Notes: a model not told the origin generated them from the sequence alone. A stretch of 64,000 bases of DNA from an uncultured bacterium (GCA_938036155.1 CALHPA010000001.1:62001-126000); one strand, 5' to 3'; shown: positions 25,377-34,352, counted from the stretch's first letter. Numbers and translations are program-made.

Positions 25377-26273
25377 ATGAATTACATAGAAAAATCAGTT
25401 CACATACCAGTTTTACTGCAAGCTTGTCTGCAACAAATTCAGCCAAAAAGAGGTGAAAGCTATCTCGATTTTACGGCGGGGTACGGAGGGCACGCTGGCG
25501 AATTTTTGCGTATAACCGAGAATTTCGAAAACTCGGTTTTAGTTGATAGAGATGAAAATGCAATTCGCGCGCTTCAACGGTTTAAAAATGAAGGTGTAGA
25601 AATTTTGCATAAAGATTTTCTTTCGGCTGCAAGGGAATTGGTAAAAGAAGGTCGAAAATTCGATATAATTTTGGCAGATTTGGGTGTTTCTTCACCTCAG
25701 TTAGATATTGCTGAAAGGGGATTTTCTTTTCGAAAAGATGGCCCGCTTGATATGCGAATGAATCCCGCTCAAGAAAAAACGGCAGCGGATATCATTAATT
25801 TTGCCAGCAAGAGCGAGTTAATGCAAATTTTAATTGAATTTGGCGAAGAAAAGCGCGGATTTGCTGAAAGAATCATTTCGAAAATTTTAGAAGTTCGAAA
25901 AAAGCAAAGAATTGAAACCACAACACAATTGACTGATTTAATTTTAAGCGTGCATAAAGGTGGGTGGCAGAAAACACACCCCGCAACGCGCACTTTTCAG
26001 GCGATTCGAATCGCGGTAAATAATGAACTTCAACAAGTTGAGGAGGTTTTAAAAATGCTTCCGAAACTATTAAATTCAGGCGGAAGAGTTGGCATTATAA
26101 CTTTTCATAGTCTTGAAGATAAAATAGTGAAGAATTATTTTAAAGATGATTCGAAAAAAGGTTTGGAATCTAAATTCCATATAATTACTAAAAAACCGCT
26201 TGATGGTGCAAAAGAAGATGTTAATAATCCGCGAGCTCGTAGTGCAAAATTACGGGTGAGCATTAGAAAATAA
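25377..26273 (+). CDS. rsmH: 16S rRNA (cytosine-1402 N4) methyltransferase
   Basis: 298 residues, the normal MraW/RsmH length. Marks are HIPVLLQACLQQI, the SAM motif LDFTAGYGGHAGEFL, LADLGVSSPQLD, GPLDMRMNP, TRTFQAIRIAVNNEL and TFHSLEDKIVKNYF. It methylates N4 of C1402 in 16S rRNA and classically opens the division/cell-wall cluster, as here. AGGTGG lies 10 nt before the ATG. Confidence 0.96.
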   Translation: MNYIEKSVHIPVLLQACLQQIQPKRGESYLDFTAGYGGHAGEFLRITENFENSVLVDRDENAIRALQRFKNEGVEILHKDFLSAARELVKEGRKFDIILADLGVSSPQLDIAERGFSFRKDGPLDMRMNPAQEKTAADIINFASKSELMQILIEFGEEKRGFAERIISKILEVRKKQRIETTTQLTDLILSVHKGGWQKTHPATRTFQAIRIAVNNELQQVEEVLKMLPKLLNSGGRVGIITFHSLEDKIVKNYFKDDSKKGLESKFHIITKKPLDGAKEDVNNPRARSAKLRVSIRK

Positions 26274-26290
26274 AAAACAAAAGGAGGCGA

Positions 26291-26347
26291 GATGCCAAAA
26301 ACAATCAAAGTAAGCTACGCTAACGAACAAGCTCGCGTAAAAGTTAA
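26291..26347 (+). CDS. Possible 18-residue leader peptide
   Basis: A very strong Shine-Dalgarno (AAAGGAGGCGAG) is followed directly by ATG and an 18-codon frame (MPKTIKVSYANEQARVKS). It sits between rsmH and ftsL and is followed 65 nt later by a terminator hairpin. It may be a leader peptide, or a decayed gene: removing one A from the A5 run at 26138-26142-like position 26138 would not be needed to see it, but a one-base loss in the A run at 26338-26342 would extend the frame to a stop at 26355. Confidence 0.35.
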
Positions 26348-26411
26348 TTTTCGATAGTATTTGACACTTTCGAAAAACAAAAACAAAAATTTAAAACAGA
26401 AACTAAACTTT

Positions 26412-26449
26412 AAAGCACCAGCCGAAAAACTGGTCTGGTGCTTTATTTT
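26412..26449 (+). terminator. Terminator or attenuator between rsmH and ftsL
   Basis: A perfect 10-bp stem AAAGCACCAG (26412-26421) with CTGGTGCTTT (26435-26444) is followed by a T-rich tract. An alternative inner pairing (ACCAG with CTGGT) exists. Confidence 0.7.
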
Positions 26450-26482
26450 ATTGAATATTAAATTTAACGCAACAAAAAACCA

Positions 26483-26845
26483 ATGTATAAAACAAACACA
26501 AATTATGTCAGTCGCCGTCGCCAAACACAAGTTTCGTCGCGGTCATATGGAAGAAATAACAATATCGCTATTTTTCAACCAACAGCAAAACTTGGTGCAG
26601 TAACGCAATTTTTGATGCTTGGTGTTTTGATTGCGGTTCTTGGAATTATCTTCTTAATGAATTCTTCTAAACCAGCACTTTATGGAAATGAAATTCAGCA
26701 AATTGATTCGAAAATTTCAGATTTAGAAACTAAAAAGGCTGATTTAGAAGTGGAAAATGCGCGACTTACGGCACTCTCAAATATCGAAAATAGCGAAGTT
26801 GCAAAGAAAATGACAACTCCAGCGTCAGTTTCTTACGCAAAATAA
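26483..26845 (+). CDS. ftsL: FtsL/DivIC-like cell division protein
   Basis: 120 residues: a basic cytoplasmic head of about 35 residues, one TM helix (about 45-63), then a coiled-coil ectodomain (IQQIDSKISDLETKKADLEVENARL, seen as heptads). This bitopic plan and its place between rsmH and the division transpeptidase identify it as FtsL, the partner of FtsQ/DivIB and FtsB. Sequence conservation in this family is always low, so the call is by topology and position. No clear Shine-Dalgarno. Confidence 0.72.
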   Translation: MYKTNTNYVSRRRQTQVSSRSYGRNNNIAIFQPTAKLGAVTQFLMLGVLIAVLGIIFLMNSSKPALYGNEIQQIDSKISDLETKKADLEVENARLTALSNIENSEVAKKMTTPASVSYAK

Positions 26846-26895
26846 GGTTAAGCTTTTTTCAAAAAATCACAAAAAGTGTGATAAAATAGAATTAT

Positions 26896-28638
26896 ATGAT
26901 TTTAGGTTTTAAGAATAAAAGTCGAACAGGTTATCTCGCAGTCTCAATTTTAGGAGTTTTTGCGGTAATTGTGATTCGGCTTTTTTTCTTGCAAGTTATT
27001 GAAGGAGCGGATTATCGCGCTCGTGCCGATAAAGGCCAGAGAAAACAATTCGAAATCAAAGCTCAACGAGGATTAATTTATGCAATGGATGGCAAAAAAT
27101 TAACTAAAATGGTTTTGAACGAAACTGTTTATACACTATGGATTGACCCACAAGAAGTTGCTAATTCGAAAAAAGTTAAAAAAAATGAAATTATTTCAGA
27201 ATTTAGAAAAATTGCTGGTGGAAATTTAAGAGATGATTTTGAAAAGCTCTTCGAAAAAACTAGCACGCGATACCAAGTTATTGGAACTAAGCTTTCGCTA
27301 AAACAGGCAAATGCAATTCGTGAAAAGAAATTTCATGGGGTTGGCTTTACTGCGGAAACTCGCCGAGTTTATCCTGAGGGAAATTTGGCCGCACAAGTTC
27401 TTGGTTTCGTAAATGACAACGGTGGAAATTATGGTATCGAGCAAGCAATGAATAAAGAGTTAACAGGGACTGATGGCTATAAAAAGATTACTACTGATGC
27501 GTTTAATCAGGTTATTGAAGTTGGAAGTGAAAATATTGAAAAACCAGCCGTAAATGGTAAAAACATTGTATTATCAATTGATCGCAATATTCAGGCTCGC
27601 GTTGAAAAGGTTTTGAAATCACAAATGGAGTTAAAGGGCATGAAAAACGGCTCAGTTTTGGTTATGAATCCAAAAAACGGTAAAATTATGGCAATGGCGA
27701 ATTACCCAACTTACAGCCCGGCAGATTATGGCAAGGTTGAAAAGAGCTCAGTCTATAATAATAATACCGCGACAATGGCTTATGAGAACGGTTCTGTGAT
27801 AAAATCTTTCACAATGGCGACAGGAATAAATGAAGGTGTTGCAAGTCCTTCAACTCGATATAACAATACAGATTCAATTAGGATTGAAGATATCGTAATT
27901 CAAAACGCGGTTTTAGGGCATACGGGATCAATTACGCTTCAAACAGCTATGAACTACTCGCTTAATACTGGAATGGTAACTATTGGAAAGCTTCTTGGTG
28001 GTGGAAGCCTTAATTCAACTGCTCGAAATAAGATTTACGATTATTTCCATAATCGTTTTGGGCTTGGGCAAGAGACTGGAATTGAAATTCTTGAAAGCAA
28101 AGGTTTGCTAGTTTCGCCAAAACAAGCTGAAGGAAATGCGGTTCGCTATTCGAATATGACTTTTGGCCAAGGTATGACCACAACGATGCTTCAAACAGCA
28201 AATGCGTTTTCTTCGTTAGTGAACGGTGGAACTTTATATAAGCCAAGTGTAATTCAAGGAATAGTTGATGAAAATGGGAAACTTTCGAATAAAGAGCCTG
28301 AAATCAATCAACAAGCGGTAATTTCGAAAGAAACCAGTGAACAGATGAAACAAGTTCTAGAAGGTGTTCGAAAAGTTGGTGGCGTAAAAGATCCGGCGGG
28401 CTATCAAATTGGTGGAAAAACTGGAACAAGCCAAACGATTGTTGGCGGAAAATATGTTGATTACCAAACAATTGGTAGTTATGTTGGTTTTGGTGGCGGA
28501 GATGAAGCTGAGTATGTTATAATGGTAGCGGTTTGGGGTGAAAATCAGAATTTGCAAGGTTCGAAAGACGCTGCACCGATTTTCACCGAAATTTCAAACT
28601 GGCTATTAAATTATTTAGAGATTAAACCAAAGAATTAA
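26896..28638 (+). CDS. ftsI: Class B penicillin-binding protein (FtsI/PBP2-like transpeptidase)
   Basis: 580 residues: cytoplasmic tip, one TM (about 13-33), a PBP dimer domain (about 50-210), then the transpeptidase. The active-site tetrad is SVIK (Ser about residue 303), with SLN in NYSLNTGM and KTGT in GGKTGTSQT. It cross-links peptidoglycan at the septum. No PASTA repeats are present. TAAAAT lies 8 nt before the ATG, so it likely starts a leaderless transcript. mraY follows after 9 nt. Confidence 0.93.
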   Translation: MILGFKNKSRTGYLAVSILGVFAVIVIRLFFLQVIEGADYRARADKGQRKQFEIKAQRGLIYAMDGKKLTKMVLNETVYTLWIDPQEVANSKKVKKNEIISEFRKIAGGNLRDDFEKLFEKTSTRYQVIGTKLSLKQANAIREKKFHGVGFTAETRRVYPEGNLAAQVLGFVNDNGGNYGIEQAMNKELTGTDGYKKITTDAFNQVIEVGSENIEKPAVNGKNIVLSIDRNIQARVEKVLKSQMELKGMKNGSVLVMNPKNGKIMAMANYPTYSPADYGKVEKSSVYNNNTATMAYENGSVIKSFTMATGINEGVASPSTRYNNTDSIRIEDIVIQNAVLGHTGSITLQTAMNYSLNTGMVTIGKLLGGGSLNSTARNKIYDYFHNRFGLGQETGIEILESKGLLVSPKQAEGNAVRYSNMTFGQGMTTTMLQTANAFSSLVNGGTLYKPSVIQGIVDENGKLSNKEPEINQQAVISKETSEQMKQVLEGVRKVGGVKDPAGYQIGGKTGTSQTIVGGKYVDYQTIGSYVGFGGGDEAEYVIMVAVWGENQNLQGSKDAAPIFTEISNWLLNYLEIKPKN

Positions 28639-28647
28639 AGAGGGAAT

Positions 28648-29673
28648 ATGTTAAATATCACAAATCAATTAATCGTTTCTGCATTATTTAGCCTTGCTGG
28701 ATTCATTCTGGCGATGGGCTTAACACCGCTTTACACTTTTATTGCTTATAAATATAAATTCTGGAAGAAGCAAAAAACAGCATCCGTTACGGGTGAAGCT
28801 TTAACTGTTGTAAATAAATTACACGCCAAAAAAATTGCACGTAATATTCCTACTATGGCAGGAATTATCGGTGTAGTTGCAGTTATTGTTATTTCTGTTT
28901 TGCTGAATTTGAAACGTGAACAAACTTGGCTTCCGCTTGCTGGCCTTGCTGGGGGCGCATTTATTGGTTTAATTGATGATATCTTAAATATTTGGGGCTC
29001 AAATCGTAAAGATGCTGGGCTACGTGCTCCTGTTAAATTTGCAATGATCATCTCTCTTGCTAGTTTTTTGGCGTGGTTTTTTACTTTTAAGCTTCACTTT
29101 ACAAGTGTTATGATTCCCTTTGTCGGTAATCTTGAGATCGGATACTGGATGGTCCCACTATTCATTTTTGCGATTGTTGCAACAAGTAATGCTGTGAATA
29201 TTTCTGACGGGCTTGACGGCTTGGCGGGTGGATTATTAAGCGCTGCTTTCGGTGCTTTTGGAATTATTGCTCTTGTTCAAAACCAGCATAACTTGGCAGT
29301 ATTTTGTTTTACTGTTCTTGGCGCACTTCTTGCGTATTTATGGTTTAATGTTTATCCTGCGCGTTTCTTTATGGGTGATGTTGGCTCTTTTGCTTGGGGA
29401 ACAACTCTTGGGGTGGTCGCAATGCTTACGAATTCACTCCTTCTTCTTCCTGTAATTGGCTTAATTTTTGTGATTGAAGCTGGTTCAAGCGCAATTCAAA
29501 TTTTTTCGAAAAAAGTATTTAAGCGAAAAATCTTCATCTCTGCGCCAATTCATCACCATCTTGAAGCGACTGGCTGGGAAGAAACTAAAATCACAATGCG
29601 TTTTTGGATTATCGGAATGGTTATGGCCTTTATCGGTGTAATTTTGGCGCTGGCAGAGCATAAGATTCTTTAA
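28648..29673 (+). CDS. mraY: Phospho-N-acetylmuramoyl-pentapeptide transferase
   Basis: MraY makes lipid I from UDP-MurNAc-pentapeptide and undecaprenyl phosphate. The 341 residues form about ten TM helices. Marks are IPTMAGIIG, the metal-binding Asp pair in GLIDDILNIWG, NAVNISDGLDGLAGG, FMGDVGSFAWG and the C-terminal IHHHLEATGW triple-His loop. A weak GAGGGAAT precedes the ATG; ftsW starts 1 nt after the stop. Confidence 0.96.
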   Translation: MLNITNQLIVSALFSLAGFILAMGLTPLYTFIAYKYKFWKKQKTASVTGEALTVVNKLHAKKIARNIPTMAGIIGVVAVIVISVLLNLKREQTWLPLAGLAGGAFIGLIDDILNIWGSNRKDAGLRAPVKFAMIISLASFLAWFFTFKLHFTSVMIPFVGNLEIGYWMVPLFIFAIVATSNAVNISDGLDGLAGGLLSAAFGAFGIIALVQNQHNLAVFCFTVLGALLAYLWFNVYPARFFMGDVGSFAWGTTLGVVAMLTNSLLLLPVIGLIFVIEAGSSAIQIFSKKVFKRKIFISAPIHHHLEATGWEETKITMRFWIIGMVMAFIGVILALAEHKIL

Positions 29674-29674
29674 A

Positions 29675-31243
29675 ATGGAAAGAAGGAATAGAAATTTGAG
29701 TGAACGACGAGGTTTTGAAAACTATTCATCTCGTCGTCAATCTCGAACGCCGCAAGTTCGAAACTCATCTTTTCGAAAATCGTATAGTCAAAACTTTTTT
29801 AAAAGTGATTTGAAGAATGATAACTTTTCTATGATTTTTCAACGATTTTTAAACGGTGATTTTGCGAGTTTTTTGGAACGAGTTATATTTTTAATTCATT
29901 CGATGTTTTTAATTTTTATTGTAAATCCTTGCACGAGAATTTACGAAAGCGTTAAAGCTGATAATAAAAAACGCCTCAATCTTGAAGGCTTCGAAAAAAT
30001 CCGCAAGCATCGTGCAAATTATATGTTATTCCTTTTTATCTGTTTGCTGCTGCTGATTGGTTTGGTTGTAATGTTCTCATTAAGTCCGCAGCGGGCAAAT
30101 TCATTGAATATTGCTAAAGGTGCGAACTACGATGATTATTATTTCTTCTGGAGGCATTTAATTTATATTGCGGTTGGCTTGGTCTTCTTTTTTGTAATGA
30201 AAGCAATTCCGCTCAACTGGATTTTTTCAAGATCCCTACAATTCTTTATTTTTTCTCTAATTCTGTGTATAGCTCTTGCAGGATTAGCGTTGTTTAATCT
30301 TCCTCCTGTAATTTGTGAAAATGGAGCTTGCCGCTGGTTTGGCTTTTCTGGCTTTAGTTTTCAGCAAGCTGAATTTTTGAAGGTTGGTGTAATTTTACTT
30401 CTTTCAACTTTTCTAGGCGCTCAAGCTTCGAAAGGAAAAATTAACAGTTATAAAGAAACAATTTTACCAGCCTCAGTTGTAATCATTGCGGTATTATTGG
30501 TGATTGCTGGTTTTCAAAAAGACCTCGGAACAGCGGCAACAATTATCGTTGCAATTGCATTTCAATTTGTTATTGCAGGAATGAAGCCTGAAAAATTAAT
30601 TCCAATTGGTGTATTAGTTTTGGCCGGAGTTATCCTTTTAATTGTTTTCGAACCTCATCGGATATCGCGAATTTTAACTTTTTCTAGCGGTGATTGTAGC
30701 AATATTTTGACTGAAAGTGGTAAAGATCAATACCATATTTGTAATGCAAAGCTCGCGATTGGCTCGGGTGGAGTTTTAGGTTTGGGGATTGGAAATTCGG
30801 TTCAATCTTCCGGATATTTGCCTGAAACTATCAATGATTCAATTTTTGCGGTAATGGGTGAAATGTTTGGTTTTATTGGTCTAATTTTTATTATTGCGAT
30901 TTATTTTGGGTTATTCTATCAGCTTCTTGTGGTCATTTCAAAAATGGAAAACCCTGCAAGCCGCCTTTTTGTAGCTGGTGTTGCAGGGTGGCTAGTTTCG
31001 CAAACAGTCATTAACATCGCAGCAATGGTTGGGCTTTTTCCGCTTAAAGGTATTACGATTCCGTTAATTTCTTACGGCGGAACGAGTTTGGTTGTTATTT
31101 TAACGGTTCTTGGTGTTGTATTTAATGTTTCGAATTATACATCATTTACTCAGGTTGAAGATTTTAAGGAGGAAGGCAATGAAAATATTGGCAGTCGGCG
31201 GCGGGTCGGGCGGTCACGTAGTTCCAATCGTGGCAGTTTTTAA
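29675..31243 (+). CDS. ftsW: SEDS glycosyltransferase FtsW/RodA with N-terminal extension
   Basis: SEDS proteins polymerise lipid II. The core from about residue 112 has some ten TM helices with GACRWFGFSGFSFQQAEFLKVG in pieces, FQKDLGTAATI, and ISYGGTSLVV near the end. The total of 522 residues is about 100-130 longer than usual: a basic Arg/Ser-rich head (1-45) and an extra amphipathic/TM segment (about 68-90) precede the core. The basic C-terminal tail (GSRRRVGRSRSSNRGSF) is encoded in the 65-nt overlap with murG. Position next to mraY, murG and ftsI favours FtsW. Confidence 0.88.
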   Translation: MERRNRNLSERRGFENYSSRRQSRTPQVRNSSFRKSYSQNFFKSDLKNDNFSMIFQRFLNGDFASFLERVIFLIHSMFLIFIVNPCTRIYESVKADNKKRLNLEGFEKIRKHRANYMLFLFICLLLLIGLVVMFSLSPQRANSLNIAKGANYDDYYFFWRHLIYIAVGLVFFFVMKAIPLNWIFSRSLQFFIFSLILCIALAGLALFNLPPVICENGACRWFGFSGFSFQQAEFLKVGVILLLSTFLGAQASKGKINSYKETILPASVVIIAVLLVIAGFQKDLGTAATIIVAIAFQFVIAGMKPEKLIPIGVLVLAGVILLIVFEPHRISRILTFSSGDCSNILTESGKDQYHICNAKLAIGSGGVLGLGIGNSVQSSGYLPETINDSIFAVMGEMFGFIGLIFIIAIYFGLFYQLLVVISKMENPASRLFVAGVAGWLVSQTVINIAAMVGLFPLKGITIPLISYGGTSLVVILTVLGVVFNVSNYTSFTQVEDFKEEGNENIGSRRRVGRSRSSNRGSF

Positions 31244-32336
31244 GGAAATTTTAAAGAAAGATTCGAAAGTAGAATTACATTTTTGGTGTGATAAAAAATT
31301 TGCGCCACAGGCTAAAAAAATAATGACTGATTCTTTTGGCGAAAGAGTTAAAATTTCGAAAATTTCAAGTGGAAAATTTCGCCGCTATAATCACTTAACT
31401 TTTTGGCAACATCTTACAATTCCAAGTGTTGTTTTTGGCAATCTTATAGATATTTTTCGAAATATTGCTGGTATTTTTCAATCTTTCTTTAAACTAATTT
31501 TTTGGCGACCAGATGTTATTTTCTGTAAAGGAGGGTTTGTCTGTGTTCCTGTTGGGATAAGTGCTTGGATCTTGAGAATTCCAATTGTAATTCATGATTC
31601 TGACGCTCACCCAGGTTTAGCTAATCGCATTATTTCAAAATTTGCTAAAAGGATTGCAACAGGCGCACCACTAGAATTTTATAATTATCCAAAAGAAATT
31701 TCAAAATACGTTGGAATTCCAGTGCTTGAAAATTTTAGAAAATATAGCCAAAAAGAGCGAGATAATTTTAAGATTGAGCTTGGGTTTTCGAAAGATAAGC
31801 CACTTGTTTTAGTTACTGGTGGCGGTCTTGGCGCAGCTCGGCTTAATAATGCGGTAGTTTCGAAGGGTGGGGAACTTTCGAAATCTGCTCAAATTGTTCT
31901 AATCTCTGGCGTATCTCAATTTGATGAGCTTAAGAGAAGAACTGAGAGGTTTTCGAAGGATTTTTACTTGTTAAGTTTTGTATCAAAAGATATGTGGAAG
32001 TTTTTAGCTGCCGCAGATTTAGTTGTTGCTCGTGCTGGTGCAACTTCTAATCTTGAGCTTGCTGCACTTCATAAACCAACAATTCTTGTTCCGAATGCAA
32101 GATTGACGGGTGGGCATCAATTAAAGAATGCCCAGGTTTATCAGAAATCAAATGCCGTTAAGATTATTTCGGATGATGAAATCGAAAAAAATCCAGAAAT
32201 TCTTTCAGATGAAATTTTGAGAACTTTAGAGAATCCAGAAGAAATGCTTAAACTTGGTAAAGAATTTGGTAAATTTGCTAAGCCAAATGCTGCTAAAGAT
32301 GTTGCAGAAATGATTTTTGAGACTGCAAAACTATAA
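31179..32336 (+). CDS. murG: UDP-GlcNAc:lipid I N-acetylglucosaminyltransferase
   Basis: MurG turns lipid I into lipid II at the membrane. From the ATG at 31179 (AAGGAGGAAGG just upstream) there are 385 residues with VGGGSGGHVVPIVAV at the N-terminus, CKGGFVCVPVG, HDSDAHPGLANRI, VTGGGLGAARLN and ARAGATSNLELAAL. The open frame extends 23 codons further up, but this start has the glycine-rich loop and the ribosome site at the right place. It overlaps ftsW by 65 nt. Confidence 0.94.
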   Translation: MKILAVGGGSGGHVVPIVAVFKEILKKDSKVELHFWCDKKFAPQAKKIMTDSFGERVKISKISSGKFRRYNHLTFWQHLTIPSVVFGNLIDIFRNIAGIFQSFFKLIFWRPDVIFCKGGFVCVPVGISAWILRIPIVIHDSDAHPGLANRIISKFAKRIATGAPLEFYNYPKEISKYVGIPVLENFRKYSQKERDNFKIELGFSKDKPLVLVTGGGLGAARLNNAVVSKGGELSKSAQIVLISGVSQFDELKRRTERFSKDFYLLSFVSKDMWKFLAAADLVVARAGATSNLELAALHKPTILVPNARLTGGHQLKNAQVYQKSNAVKIISDDEIEKNPEILSDEILRTLENPEEMLKLGKEFGKFAKPNAAKDVAEMIFETAKL

Positions 32337-32369
32337 AAATTATTGAGCTTATGGTATAATTATAATTAG

Positions 32370-33245
32370 ATGAAAGAAGAAAAAAAACTAACTCGACGCG
32401 AGATGCGTGAAAAGATTTTAGAAGATCGCTCAAGAGAGAAGGGTGATTTTCGGCGTGGAAAAACAATTTCACGGCATCAAAAAGAATATTCTGAGCGTTC
32501 GAAAAACCAAAAATTGGTTATTCGCCGAAGAAAGTTAGGTGCTTTTTTTGTAATTTTAACTATTTTTATAAGTTTAATTTCTATATTTTTATTTCAGTTT
32601 ATTTCTAAGGTTTCGGTAGCTTCGAACGAATCAAAAAGTCAAAATTTGAGTAAATATGAAAAATCGATCGAAGAATATTTAAACATAAATCCAAGTGAGC
32701 GGATTCTATCGAATTTAAATAAAAACGCTTTACTTGAAAGCCTTCAAAAAGATTATCCAGAGGTATTATCCATTTCGAATATTAAATTTAATGGTTTAAC
32801 CTCATATAAAATTTATCTTGATTTTCGAAAACCTGTTGCTTCTTGGTTGGTTGATGGTAAAGAATTTTTCGTCGATTCTGAAGGTGTGTCTTTTAACGTT
32901 AATAATTTTGAAAAACCATTGTTAAATATAATCGATGATAGCGGTGCTGTAGTTTCTAAGGGCAAGAATGTTGCAAGTAGTAGCTTTTTTAGTTTTATTG
33001 GGAAACTAGTTTCTGCTGCAAACAAACAGGGGTTAGAAGTTTCAAAAATTCGTATTCCACCCCTTAGCTTGAGACAGGTTGAAGTTTCTGTAAATGGTGT
33101 GGGCTATTTCGCAAGAATGTCGACGGCTGATTCCGCAGAAGGGCAAGTTATTAACTTCAAGAAGGCTATTGAATATTTTAGAACTCATAGGATTTCACCA
33201 AATTACATAGATTTAAGGATTGAAGGAAAAGGTTATTATAAATAA
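32370..33245 (+). CDS. ftsQ: Cell division protein FtsQ/DivIB
   Basis: 291 residues: a very basic cytoplasmic head (1-55), one TM helix (about 56-76), a POTRA-like domain (about 95-155, with VLSISNIKFNGLTSYKIYLDFRKP in pieces) and a C-terminal beta domain. It would scaffold FtsL and FtsI. TATAAT at 32355-32360 lies 9 nt before the ATG. It closes the division cluster; ftsA and ftsZ are not next to it. Confidence 0.82.
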   Translation: MKEEKKLTRREMREKILEDRSREKGDFRRGKTISRHQKEYSERSKNQKLVIRRRKLGAFFVILTIFISLISIFLFQFISKVSVASNESKSQNLSKYEKSIEEYLNINPSERILSNLNKNALLESLQKDYPEVLSISNIKFNGLTSYKIYLDFRKPVASWLVDGKEFFVDSEGVSFNVNNFEKPLLNIIDDSGAVVSKGKNVASSSFFSFIGKLVSAANKQGLEVSKIRIPPLSLRQVEVSVNGVGYFARMSTADSAEGQVINFKKAIEYFRTHRISPNYIDLRIEGKGYYK

Positions 33246-33276
33246 GATAAAAGAGAGGTATCTTGTTCGTTTTTTG
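33244..33276 (+). terminator. Terminator after ftsQ
   Basis: AAGATA pairs with TATCTT around a 9-nt loop, followed by a T run; the stem starts at the ftsQ stop. Confidence 0.6.
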
Positions 33277-33643
33277 TTCTATTTCATAATTAAGAATAAG
33301 AAGAGTAGGGAGAAAAAATAAAATATATTATAATATTAAAAAATAAAAAAGTCAAATTGTCAAAAAAAAAAATGAATAAGGTAGGGGGTGTGTAAAAAAT
33401 ATTTTTTATCTATTAAAAAATACATATTTAAACAATTGGATTCAAAGAAATTTTTAAGTTATATAAGAAAAGATCTTTTATAGTTCCCACTTTTCCTTAG
33501 TAATAGTTTACTAATCTATAAATACCGTTACTATACATCCCACAGAAGAAATTTATTAAAATTTAATATAAATTATGGTAATAGTAATAATGTCTAGTTC
33601 AATCCTTTCTATCATAAGTGTTTTTATAAATAATGTCGTAAAA
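33277..33643. other. AT-rich left flank of the inovirus, with a repeat shared with the right flank
   Basis: No gene is visible. The stretch 33512-33538 (TAATCTAT...ACTATACAT) matches 39163-39190 on the far side of the phage with a few gaps; both are preceded by a GTTTACTAA-like word. This may be a relic of an earlier related insertion. Confidence 0.45.
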
Positions 33644-33662
33644 GATATATTGTGCGACCCTT
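33644..33662 (+). repeat. Left attachment-like repeat (dif-like)
   Basis: GATATATTGTGCGACCCTT; 18 of 19 bases match 38983-39001. The part TTGTGCGACCC resembles the reverse complement of the E. coli dif XerC half-site (TTATGCGCACC), with GATATA in the place of the central hexamer. Confidence 0.7.
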
Positions 33663-33737
33663 CTTGTATTTCCTTTTTGCATATGCTATTATGTTTTCGT
33701 AAATAAGAAAATATATTTTTTAAGGAGAAAAATAACT

Positions 33738-33974
33738 ATGCAAGAAAAAATTAATGTTCTAAATCGAATCTACTCTGCTGAGATTGCAGAAAAAGAATTC
33801 GTAAACCCTGAAAATCAACAACCTGTTAAATATAGTGTTCTTCAACTTGGATTATCTCTTAACGGTTCTGATCAAATTCTTGAACTTAAATTGTCGAATA
33901 AATCAAATGCTAAACTATTGATTTTGTCATCGACACCTAAACCTAATGGAACAGAATTTTTAAACGAGGCCTAA
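33738..33974 (+). CDS. Putative phage ssDNA-binding protein (gpV-like)
   Basis: 78 residues, predicted beta-rich, no TM, with an AAGGAG site 10 nt before ATG. In size (gpV of f1 is 87 residues) and position, between Rep/att and the coat gene, it matches the ssDNA-binding protein that coats the newly made phage strand. Sequence similarity to a known gpV is not evident by eye, so the call is by context. Confidence 0.45.
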   Translation: MQEKINVLNRIYSAEIAEKEFVNPENQQPVKYSVLQLGLSLNGSDQILELKLSNKSNAKLLILSSTPKPNGTEFLNEA

Positions 33975-34080
33975 AATATGTAGATAGTTTAAGCCTCTGA
34001 GTTCCATTTTTTCACCCTCCCGTGGAAGAAAACAAAAAGCGAACAAAAAACTCAATATCAACTTTAAAGGAGAAAAAACA

Positions 34081-34242
34081 ATGGCTTCAATCTTCCCTGC
34101 AGATACTGCAACGAAATTGATCGATTCAATCACAACTGTGATCTCTGATAACATGGGTATTGTTATTGCCCTTCTTGGATTCACAATTGGTATTAGCCTC
34201 GCATTTCGATTGATTCGCAAATACTCGAAAGTTAAAGCGTAA
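34081..34242 (+). CDS. Putative major coat protein (gpVIII-like)
   Basis: 53 residues with the classical three zones of a filamentous-phage coat protein: an acidic/polar N-terminus (ADTATKLIDS, DN), a 20-residue TM helix (about 25-44) and a basic C-terminus that would face the DNA (RLIRKYSKVKA). There is no cleavable signal peptide, as in the Pf3 coat protein. A strong AAAGGAG site precedes it, and a repeated hairpin region follows, as expected of a highly expressed gene. Too short for most gene finders. Confidence 0.72.
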   Translation: MASIFPADTATKLIDSITTVISDNMGIVIALLGFTIGISLAFRLIRKYSKVKA

Positions 34243-34246
34243 TCTT

Positions 34247-34306
34247 GACCTGGGCAAGTCGTTAAACTGCCCTAGCGTATTAAATTTTCGATGACCTGGG
34301 CAAGTC
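34247..34306 (+). repeat. Tandem 14-bp repeat with small hairpins after the coat gene
   Basis: GACCTGGGCAAGTC occurs at 34247-34260 and 34293-34306. Each copy can pair GGGCA or GGG with a following TGCCC or CCC. It may act as an mRNA-stabilising or partial-termination element below the coat gene. Confidence 0.45.
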
Positions 34307-34352
34307 TTAAAACTACCCCTGTCCATATTATTAAATTAAAGAGAAATTATTT

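Noticed and set aside
26361..26603. Plus-strand 80-codon frame across the rsmH-ftsL terminator
   Set aside because: It runs through the hairpin and overlaps the ftsL start in another frame, with no ribosome site.
33277..33643. Small genes in the left phage flank
   Set aside because: Frames are all short, without ribosome sites, in very AT-rich DNA.
34247..34306. Short CRISPR-like array
   Set aside because: There are only two 14-bp copies 46 bp apart with unrelated spacing and no cas genes; better seen as a hairpin repeat.
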